A stretch of DNA of 64,000 bases from Ligustrum vulgare. Its lineage: Eukaryota > Streptophyta > Magnoliopsida > Lamiales > Oleaceae. Numbering within the stretch: the first letter of the stretch is position 1; every line of letters starts with the position of its first letter. The stretch covers positions 26,560,639 through 26,624,638 of the forward strand of contig OY743184.1 in the NCBI GenBank assembly GCA_963555705.1. Direction: 5' to 3'. Of this stretch, positions 56,110 to 64,000 are shown one piece after another. The position numbers were made by a program, and so were the translations under genes. The notes under the pieces were generated by a model. It was not told the origin of the DNA and did not search any database. It worked only from the letters and a program-made list of their open reading frames with translations.

Positions 56110-57281
56110 TTAAACAGCTTCCACTTGTCCATCAATTCTGTTGGCATGTGAAGCAGATCCATCAAGTGGCTTCCACCTGTCCATCAATTCCTTTGGCATG
56201 TGGGGGCAATTCCTGACTATGCACGCTTCTTGCAAAGTGGCAAAACTTCCATAGATTTGATGAGTATCAAATTTATTGATGTATTCTTGCAAGATTGTTG
56301 ATTTTTCTTTTCCTCCATTAATGAGTAGGGTCCATCCATTGTACTGGCATACGCATTTGAATTTTTTCTCATACAGATTTTTGGCAATGTTGTAGAGAAC
56401 TTTAATTCCCAACACCCTTCGGGATCTATATCATGATCTTGTAATGTTTGGTACTGCCTTGGTATTTTTTCCAACTTCAATTTGAAAATTTCGAGCAACA
56501 TACCCAATCGTGATAATATGCTCAGCAGGATAATATATCATTCCATCAATTTCAGGACTGATCGAATAAAATTTTAAATATATGGGTCTTCCTTGAGCAA
56601 ACTTTGAGATTTCTCCTTTTAGCAAATCATCAAATTTTTCGATTTCTTTAAGATCTTTTCCTGGATAGATAAGATCCAAGAATCCATAATCAGCTGCCAT
56701 TTTGTCATGACGGGATCTCCTCCCTGAGTAACGATCAATCGTGGGTATACATGGTCTCCAGACAAAATGTAATAGCAATCACATTCTTGAAGTTCATATA
56801 TAACTTCAACAGTAGTTTTATATTCGTTTTCTTTTGGTAAAAAAGGGGAATCATCTTCCTCTTCAGCACGAATTCTGACTACCTTTGTAGGTTCATCTTT
56901 GGCATTGATTGTGATTTTTCGAGGACTGACTTCATTTATAACAACTTTTTTGGAGCTTGGTTCATCTCTTTTAATTGTTGGTCCACCACTGCTTCCAAAA
57001 GATGTACATGTTTGTATTTTTGATATAACCTGTTTGGTATCAGCCTGTTTGGTAATCAACGATTCAAACTGAGATTCAATCTCAATTATGTTATCGCTCA
57101 ATTCTTTAGTATAATTGTGATGAAATGTTAAGATTTCCATCAATTTCTTGAAACTTCCTTGGAGAGTTTCTGCAAGTTGTTCAATTCCAGGTTTTATATC
57201 TTCAGCTTCCTCCATGAGGAAGTTCATTCGCTTTTTGGCGTCTATCAGGGATTTTTTGATATTATCCATATGCAAATTCAA
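56110..57281 (-). pseudogene. Pararetrovirus ORF downstream of RNase H, frameshifted, function unknown
   Basis: It starts at ATG 57281 or 57269, right after the RNase H end. The first ~100 residues are helical (DAKKRMNFLMEEAEDIKPGI...), then a Ser/Lys-rich acidic linker. From about 56830 a conserved-looking domain follows (CDCYYILSGDHVYPRLIVTQ; later DYGFLDLIYPGKDLKEIEKF, KFYSISPEIDG, and YNGWTLLINGGKE in a third frame). At least two frameshifts occur (near 56715 and 56450). The position equals that of the transactivator/inclusion-body gene of caulimoviruses, but I do not recognise its signature. A 47-bp direct duplication (56117-56206) lies at the 3' end. Confidence 0.55.
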
Positions 57282-57283
57282 TA

Positions 57284-57423
57284 TTCCTGCTTAAAAAGTC
57301 CGCAAGATAATTATTAACACATTTAATATGAACTATATCAAAATTATAAAATGCCAAATAGGCTTGACATCAATGGAGCCTTCTATATTGAGGTTCTGGT
57401 GGTAATTTATTTTTTACTAAACC
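57284..57423 (-). pseudogene. Pararetrovirus RNase H, C-terminal end
   Basis: The minus-strand reading has KNKLPPEPQYRRL, AYLAFYNFDIVHIK and NNYLADFLSR, the end of a pararetroviral RNase H. It is separated from the rest at 60333 by solo LTR B. One stop is visible. Confidence 0.8.
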
Positions 57424-58196
57424 TGTAATACCACTTTTCGTTTTGCGTGCTTTCTTGAATGCCAACTAAAATTTTTTATGATGAATAATTTATTTGACAA
57501 TTATTATTGATAATAAGTTGAATTATTTTGCAGTGGAAGGACTTGAAGCCGTCTCGATCAATGTACCAATTAAAATGTTTATAAATTGTTTACGTACAAT
57601 TCTATGTCTAATTGGTTATTTTAATTGTTGCTTGCCATTTCTATTGTAATTGAGTAGTAAGTTGCCTAAATTGCATTAAATTGAAGTTGGGAAAAGTTCG
57701 GTGACACTTTGGAATTTTATTTGAAAGTTGTGAACCTAGATTACCAATTTATGAGAGTTGAGGGACTGAATTGCAATTTACCAAAAGTTAAACACCTAAA
57801 CCTAACCTAAAAACCTCACTCTCATATCCCTCACTCCGCTCTCTATCTCGGTCTCTCTCCCTCAACCTCGCTCTCGTCCGCCTCGCTCTCTCTCGTCTCT
57901 CACCCCTCGCTCTCGGACTCGCTCTCTCTCAACCGCCGCTCTCCCCCTTCGACCGCCGCTCCCACCGGCAGTGAGTCCCTCCCCCTCTTCCCCTTCAACT
58001 TCGCGTTATACACACACAACCACACACGAACCGCGCACCACACACACGGTTCCACCCTTTTTCACGCACACACACAGGTTTATATGGATTGATGTATATA
58101 TGTTGTATGTATATGTATATTTATATGAACATTTCAGATTTTCAGATTTAGTTGTAGTCAAATTTCGATTTTAATTGTTAACTTCAAATTTGGGGG

Positions 58197-58207
<11 letters not shown>

Positions 58208-58240
<33 letters not shown>
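58208..58240. repeat. (GT)n microsatellite in solo LTR B
   Basis: About 16 uninterrupted GT units, followed by further GT/AT-rich sequence to 58260. Absent from solo LTR A. Confidence 0.95.
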
Positions 58241-58248
<8 letters not shown>

Positions 58249-59450
58249 GTGTGTGTATGTACCTTTCAGATTTGGTAATGAAAAATTTATATAGGTAAAT
58301 TTCAGATTTGTATATATATATAGATATATCGATTCAAAGCTTTAGTTAAATTCAGATTAGGGGTTGAATTTTCAGATTTCAATTCTTATTGATTTTCGAA
58401 TTTAAGCATAAATTAAGGAGTTGGGATGTTAGGTGTGTGAATATTGATGTATGGGAAGGTGTATATTATTATGTATGTATAGGTATATGTATATGTATAT
58501 ATATAAAAAAAAAAAAAATTGGATTTTTATGTGGGCACATGTATAAATTCAGATTTTTGATTTTTGCTTAGATTTTAAATCATAGATTGTCAAATTGATA
58601 ATTTTGTTTGGAACCTTGAGGAATTATTTAAATTTTAATTGTAAATGTATAATGTTAAAGTTGTGAAATTGGAGTTTAGTTAACTGTTTTTGGTAAAGGA
58701 TTATGAAATTTGTATTTCGTAGGTTTAAGAATTTATTTGGAACTTTAAGATGGAATTTCAGATTTCGGAAACTATTAAAATGGGTGGTTTTGATTAATTT
58801 TAGTTAAATTGAGACATTGATTATAATTTTACGTTCTTATGCATGTTAGGGATTTAGAATGTAATGCTTTGGGAGTTGAAGCATGAAACTCTTTCTTATT
58901 TTATGTGCTTTAATCTAAACGTGAGGTCACATTGTGAATTAAAAGTTATACTTATTAATGAATAGTGAAATGTGATTTTTGACTAAAAGTATATTTTATT
59001 AAATGAATGGGTACAACTAGGATTTTGGTACATTGACGTTACGGGCATCCGAGACTCTTCCACTTGCAAATTCAGAAACGGTAAATTACTAAGGATTGCA
59101 AGTAAGTAAACTTCCCCCTATTTTTATAGAAGTTGTATGTAAATGTGAAATGTGCAAATGACTGCCTTGTAATCTACTTGCCTTGATGAATTTCATTTAC
59201 GTTATGAAAGTATGTGTTATTGAGAAGAATGTTCAGGTATGCACATTATCATGTCATTGCATCATCAAGCATGCATTGACATCGAAATTGGGAAGTGAAA
59301 TGCTTTTAAATGAAAGAAATGTGTCAAGGTGCAAGTTTGTTCAAAAGTTATGTATCCCAAGTTTTTAAAGAATGAATGGGTGTGCTTCTAGTTCATGAAA
59401 GATGCGAGTGGGAAATGGGGCGCGGGGGACCGGCGTACCCGAATGTAATG

Positions 59451-59530
59451 TTACACCGCTTCGCGGTGGGAAAGTGAATGTTACACCGCTTCGCGGTGGG
59501 AAAGTGAATGTTAAACCGCTTCGCGGTGGA
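59451..59530. repeat. 30-bp minisatellite with CCGC-TTC-GCGG hairpins
   Basis: Three copies of TTACACCGCTTCGCGGTGGG plus AAAGTGAATG. Same location and palindromic core as the 50-bp array of solo LTR A, but a different unit length and linker. Confidence 0.95.
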
Positions 59531-60332
59531 AATGCGCATGTTAATCTGGTTCCAAATAAGTAATTGCCCACTGTATTCTGATTGACTAGAAGTTACACCA
59601 AGTGAGCTCACGATGGAATGAAGTGAAAGTTTTGAAATGTTAAGTGAAAGTTTGAAAAGTTTGAAAGTTCTGGAAAGTAAAGTAAATGGGGATACATACA
59701 TGGAATTTTTAAAGCATTCATGTCATAAGCATGCACTCATGCATACAGTTTACTTACTGAGCTTTAGCTCACCCCAATCCCTCCCCTACATTTCAGGTGA
59801 TGAAAGTTAGGTGATCCGAGGAGAACATTTGGCGGTTGACTCAGACAGTACCCGCTGTCGACATTATTTAATAAAGTTAAATTTATTAAAGTTATCATTT
59901 GAATTTATTCCTTAATTCATTATTTTGATAATTGTTTGGTTGAGATTAGTTTAAATTAGTTATGAAATTTCTAATATTGGTTATATTATCACTTATTGTA
60001 TTTAATTGAAGCTTATTGATGAAAAATGTTGTGTTGAGGAGTTTGGGGATTGAATTTGAAATAGTGTGGTGATGTGGGAGTTTGAAGTAGAATTGGGTTT
60101 GTATGTTGAGTATTGGATTTTTATTTGAGTTGAGTTTTATGTTGTAAAATGGTTTTGATGTCCCTCTACAGGTTGGTTAAGTCCAATTTATAGAGGAGAC
60201 TCTGCCGACATTTTGTAAGAATTTTATAATAGATAAATGAATATTTTGATGTGTAAATGATTTAATTCCGCATATAATGTGAATCGAAGTTAACATGGCT
60301 AGGTTTTAGACTTTTGAACTTGGGGTGTTACA

Positions 60333-62081
60333 AAACCTACAACTTGAGAATTATCAGTTTCAACAATGAATTTCTTAGATAATAAAAATAATGAAAACAT
60401 TTTTATTCCTCTGATGATTGCTAACAGTTCTTTCTCATGAGTAGTATAATTTATTTCTGCTTGATTAAACGTTCCACTTGAGTATCTACAAATTTCATTA
60501 AGATCTGTTTTTAATATTGCTGCCCAATACTTATCCGAGGCATCAGTATTAACTATCAGATTATCTCTTTCATCTGGTAACCTTAATTTTGGCAAATTTT
60601 TACATTCTTCTTTTAGTGATTTGACAATTTTTGTGTGTTCATCACTCCATCCTTTGGTATTTGTTTTCCTGAGTAAAATTTGAATTTTATGTCTCTTTTT
60701 TGATAGATTTTCAATAAATCCTTCTGCATAATTTAAACATCTTAAAAATTTTTGTATTTGTTCTTTTGATTCTAATTTGTCTGGAAAACTTTCTATCTTT
60801 TTAGATATATGGGTTTGTAATTTTATCCCCCTTTTATCTATTGATAATTCAAGAAAATCAATTTCTTGTTTTTCTATTATAGCTTTATTTTTTGAAAGAA
60901 CAATTCCTTCTTTTTTGCATTCATTTATAAATTTGATTAAATAGTTTCTATGTTCTTCTCTATTATTAGAACATATTAATATATCATCGACATAGAAAAT
61001 TAAAAATTCATTAAATTTTCTAAATATGTTATCCATTCTTCTTTGATATATTTGTGGTGCATTTTTTAAACCAAATAGCATAACCATCCATTCATACTTA
61101 CCTTGGGGTGTACTAAATGCTGTGTAATGAATACTATCTTCTTCCATTTTTACTTGCAAAAATCCTGATTTGCAATCAAATTTAGAATAATATTGCTTTC
61201 ATTTTGCAAGATTTATTAGTACCTCTTTATTTGGTAAAAAAATATCCATCAAATTTAGTATATTTGTTTAATTCTTTATAATTTATCATCATTCTAGTTT
61301 TTCCTCTTTTTTGCTCAGAATGTTTCATGACTATAAAAGTTGGACTACTATTAGGTCCATTACTAGGTCTGATTAATTTTTGGTTAAGTAATTCTTTTAT
61401 CTGAGTTTTAAATTCTTGTGTATCTTGTATAGTATACATTATTGGTCTAACTCTTATAATAACATTTTCTGTTAATTCTATTTTAGCTTTTGGATGATGT
61501 GGTTTCCAAAATAATAATGAATTCTCTCCACAAATTTTTTCTAGTTGATCAATGATTTTTTCCATGTTTGTTTGTATGTTTGTTTTTAAGACTTTTTTAT
61601 ACATTATCCTTTTATTTTTTATTTCATTTTGTGTAATTGGTTTTTTCTCCCATTTATCACCACACTGTGTTGGCTGAACTCTGTAAGGTTTAAATTCTCT
61701 TGGTATTTTTAGTAAATGTGCACAAGGTGTTTGTAACATTATCATGTAATTATTTTGTTTATAATATTGAAATTTTTGTATAAAGTCATTTCCTAGTAAT
61801 ATATCACATTCTAATTTGTTATAATTATATATTTTATTTATAACTATTTGTTTACTCCCAAGTATTATACCAATTTTATCAGCACTATTAATTATATGAG
61901 TACTTTCTCCTGTTACTCCTGTAATTTTTACCTTTCCATTAGTATTCCATGATTTTATTAAGAAACTTTTGAATATTGTTATATCATTTCCCGTGTCAAT
62001 TAATGCACAAGTTGTTATATTTGTTTCAACAATTGTAACTTATATATAAACAGCTAATGGAAAACTTATTTGATTATTCAT
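60333..62081 (-). pseudogene. Pararetrovirus protease-RT-RNase H ORF (broken)
   Basis: ATG 62081 immediately follows the stop of the upstream ORF. A stop occurs after about 13 codons (near 62040). The aspartic protease motif CALIDTGNDITIF lies near 62010-61975. RT motifs in order are RPSNGPNSSPTFIV and KTRMMINYKELN (61375-61270), FSTPQGKYEWMVMLFGLKNA (61110-61050) and the catalytic FYVDDILICS near 60997-60970. RNase H has NTDASDKYWAAIL and YTTHEKELLAIIRGIK (60560-60400). A frameshift lies near 61225. The family's replication enzyme copies pregenomic RNA in the cytoplasm. This copy is inactive as it stands. Confidence 0.88.
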
Positions 62082-62573
62082 TTATTCAGCTTTTCTGCAT
62101 AGTATAGTTTGACCATTATGAGTTATATATAATCCTTCACGTTTTATACTATAATCTTCTAGTCCATCTAGAAAGCTCATTCCTAATAATACATGAGGAT
62201 TTACCATACTACTATCTACATGACATGGTACTAGGAGATTTATTCCTCCTATTTTTATTGGTACTTTTACTTCAAGTTCAGTCATATGTACTTGTCCATC
62301 GAAATTTATATATCTATATGGATCAGTTCTATGAGATATTAGTCCTTTATTTCTATTTGAAGCTATATGACATTTACTAGCTCCTATGTCAATTAATATA
62401 TTTGATCCTTTTATATGCTCTATTCTATTAAAATATTCACCTTCTATTTTCATATTTCTAGCATTTCTATTAAGTATTATTTCCTTTGTATTACTAGTTT
62501 CTCCTAATTGTTTTCTATTAGGTAAGCTTGCTGATCTCCTAATTAATCTGCCATCTTCAAATGTTATGCTATT
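62082..62573 (-). pseudogene. Pararetrovirus upstream ORF, C-terminal part, retropepsin-like domain
   Basis: Open to the stop at 62082 and truncated on the right by gypsy-5; residues right of 62573 are LTR sequence and not viral. It contains NILIDIGASKCHIASNRNKG (near 62405-62345) and HVLLGMSFLDGLEDYSI (near 62195-62145). These fit the D-x-G-A and the late hydrophobic-LG motifs of retropepsin-like proteases. The next ORF carries a second protease-like domain. Its upstream part would lie beyond gypsy-5, outside the window. Confidence 0.65.
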
Positions 62574-63470
62574 TGATGTGATACGGACAAGGCATCGAAG
62601 GGCGAAGTCGAGCCATCGGCAATATGATAGTGATCGACGTGTAAAACGGAGCAAGTTCCGTGGTGGGGTCGAGCCGAGAAGAGGGACGGATCGAGCCGAA
62701 TCAAGAAAACGAAGTAATTTAGGCAGAAAATACTTTACGGCCGTAAAAGAGGATCTTCACGTCCGTAATACATATATTCACGGCCGTAACACTTACTATC
62801 ACGGCCGTAACAAATTATCGAAGGAAAAGGCAGAATTTCAGCAGAACCAGGTTTACGGCCGTAAGGCTGAAATTTACGGCCGTAACTAATAAATCAGATT
62901 TATGATCAGAAAGGCCATTACGGCCGTAAAAGGATTGTCACGGCCGTAACTGGGTAGCGGCCAGATTTTTGCGAGATGTTAATTATTTTATTTCCTTTTT
63001 TGTTTTAAGGTTATTTTCCTATTTTAGAATTTTAGTCTAATTAGAATTCTATTTTGAGTAAATTAGATGCTAGGTTATTTTGCTTATTTATATTCCTTTT
63101 CATTCATTGTAAAAACACAAGTTTGATTTGAAATTAATAATATTTGAGAGATGATTCTCCAAAATTGAAATGTCGAGTTATTCCCTTTATTTCGAACTTA
63201 TCAAAGATCTGTTCTTTGTGGCGTTTACCCAACAATCAAGGAATTGACATCCCTTGTGGCGTTCACCAATCTTGGTTCTTCAATCCGCATCGTCAATTAA
63301 TTGCGTCGTGATTGTCGGGTCAAGGTTTTACCGTTAAATCTATCTTTTAATTTCCGTTTCTTTATTCGTGTTCTTGTTATTTTCGTACCAGATCTGATTT
63401 AGATCTTTCCTAGGTTTTAATTGTCGTTATTCCGCGTTTTCGACGAGATTCCCCGACTAGGATCGCGTCA
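62574..63470 (+). repeat. 5' LTR of gypsy-5
   Basis: 897 bp, TGATGTGATACGG to GATCGCGTCA. About eight ACGGCCGT-type palindromes lie between 62735 and 62950. Homologous to the gypsy-2 LTRs. Confidence 0.92.
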
Positions 63471-63472
63471 TC

Positions 63473-63484
63473 TGGTATCAGAGA
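63473..63484 (+). promoter_or_regulatory. Primer-binding site of gypsy-5
   Basis: TGGTATCAGAGA, two bases after the LTR end; iMet type with one mismatch at the last base. Confidence 0.9.
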
Positions 63485-63757
63485 TTGGATCTATTTCGGA
63501 TTCTTGCGTTTCTTGATTTTCTTGAATTTTTTCGTGTTCTTCGCGTTCCTCGTGTTAGTCATAAATTTTTTCAGTTTGATCCATAAGAGTCAGTCCCAAA
63601 AATTCAAAAGTGTTTTTCTTCTTCGTTTTTCATCCAAATCCAGTTCCGTTTTCTCGGCCATACTCGTAGTCCAATTCTCTGGCAGATTATTAAAAAAAGT
63701 TCCGAAAATTCCGAAATATTCCATAAATATTCCGAATTTCCTTGTTCGTGTCTTAAA

Positions 63758-64000
63758 AATGTCTGATAGAGACGTTTCCACATCTTCATCTTCTATTTGA
63801 GATAGAAAATAGCTCGGGAGTGTGAATAGAAGGAATGAACAGGGTAACAATGGTATTGCAGCAATGAGGGCACAATTTGAGAGGTTTATGGTACAGATGG
63901 AGAATCGAGGTGCAGAACGTGAACAAAGACCTCGTGATCAATCTCATGATGGTTCTCGGGTTAGGAGAGGTAATAGACGTGAGGTTGGTGTGGATAATGA
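63758..64000 (+). pseudogene. Gypsy-5 gag, N-terminal part
   Basis: ATG 63758 starts MSDRDVSTSSSSI, followed by a stop at 63797-63799 and another at about 63809. The frame then continues NNGIAAMRAQFERFMVQMEN and EREQRPRDQSHDGSRVRRGN, matching the gypsy-2 and gypsy-3 gag N-termini. Truncated by the window end. Confidence 0.85.

Larger units (their letters stand above)
57424..60332 (+). mobile_element. Solo LTR B (~2.9 kb), same family as solo LTR A
   Basis: Begins TGTAATACCACTTTTCG and ends GGGGTGTTACA. It is flanked by AAACC at 57419-57423 and 60333-60337. Colinear with 40498-43549 (shared segments include 57487-57800, 58990-59140, 59640-59870 and the 3' end). No internal coding domain. It sits in the RNase H of the pararetrovirus. 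Orientation follows that assigned to solo LTR A and is uncertain. Confidence 0.87.
53840..62573 (-). mobile_element. Endogenous pararetrovirus (Caulimoviridae-like), interrupted
   Basis: All recognisable viral sequence is on the minus strand. In that direction the order is: an upstream ORF with a retropepsin-like domain, protease-RT-RNase H, an unrecognised ORF, an intergenic region with TATA box and poly(A) signal, then five small ORFs. This order spans the intergenic region, as expected for a linear piece of a circular genome. Movement protein and capsid were not seen and may lie beyond the window or be lost. A solo LTR (57424-60332) and gypsy-5 (from 62574) interrupt it. It has no LTRs or integrase. 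Stops and frameshifts are present in the pol and other ORFs. Confidence 0.85.
62574..64000 (+). mobile_element. Gypsy-5: Ty3/gypsy element of the gypsy-2 family, 5' part
   Basis: 5' LTR 62574-63470, primer site at 63473 (TGGTATCAGAGA), leader, and gag from 63758. The LTR and gag match gypsy-2 closely. The element leaves the window, so its 3' LTR, pol content and right target-site copy are unknown. The base string before the LTR is CTATT. Confidence 0.9.

Noticed and set aside
57971..58174. Ser/Pro/Thr-His frame resembling a signal peptide or cell-wall protein
   Set aside because: CA/CT-rich low-complexity sequence inside solo LTR B, not conserved in solo LTR A.
59365..59701. Frames with repeated FTFPPRSGV / NIHFPTAKRC peptides
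   Set aside because: Translation of the 30-bp hairpin minisatellite in solo LTR B.

Overview
This is nuclear DNA of a flowering plant. It holds two recognisable host genes with plant-type introns, embedded in an AT-rich, heavily nested landscape of LTR retrotransposons (Ty1/copia, Ty3/gypsy, Athila-like), small DNA transposons, a Helitron relic and an endogenous pararetrovirus. I see no bacterial features, rRNA, tRNA or CRISPR. The species cannot be named from sequence alone.

Layout. (1) 1-6297: a minus-strand copia element whose two 459-bp LTRs differ at one position. It lacks protease and most of integrase, and its gag carries stops. Its right end lies 36 bp upstream of a splice acceptor. 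(2) 6334-7969: the last two coding exons of the plant SF3B5 (SF3b10) spliceosome gene; exon 1 must lie left of the window. (3) 10.9-18.4 kb: three families of tandem repeats sharing a CATAACGRCA / TGTCGTTATG motif, split by a minus-strand gypsy element (12464-16689) that encodes only gag and protease. (4) 18.7-27.7 kb: a copia gag scrap, then a decayed copia element (copia-2) split in its reverse transcriptase by a second gag-protease-only gypsy element (23444-27418, TSD AGCAG). (5) 27.7-35.2 kb: Athila-like LTR - internal - LTR - internal arrangement with a tRNA-Asp-type primer site. (6) 35.7-48.5 kb: copia-4, split in gag by copia-3 (TSD AAGGT), which is itself split in RNase H by a 3-kb solo LTR (TSD GAAAC). 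A hAT-like MITE sits in the RNase H of copia-4. (7) 48643-52057 (minus): a complete four-exon gene for the mitochondrial F1-ATPase assembly factor ATP12, with a MITE in intron 2. (8) 52.3-52.7 kb: Helitron helicase remnant. (9) 53.8-62.6 kb (minus): endogenous pararetrovirus carrying a compact chain of small ORFs, a promoter/poly(A) intergenic region, an unrecognised ORF and protease-RT-RNase H. It is split by a second 3-kb solo LTR (TSD AAACC) and, at its right end, by another gypsy element (62574 to window end).

Working genes: SF3B5 (if exon 1 is intact to the left) and ATP12 are the only loci that look functional. Every retroelement reading frame is broken. The most unusual material is the pararetrovirus gene arrangement (near-abutting small ORFs including a duplicated pair, and two consecutive retropepsin-like domains), the repeated gag-protease-only gypsy architecture with arrays of CpG palindromes in the LTRs, and the very young antisense insertion beside an SF3B5 splice acceptor.
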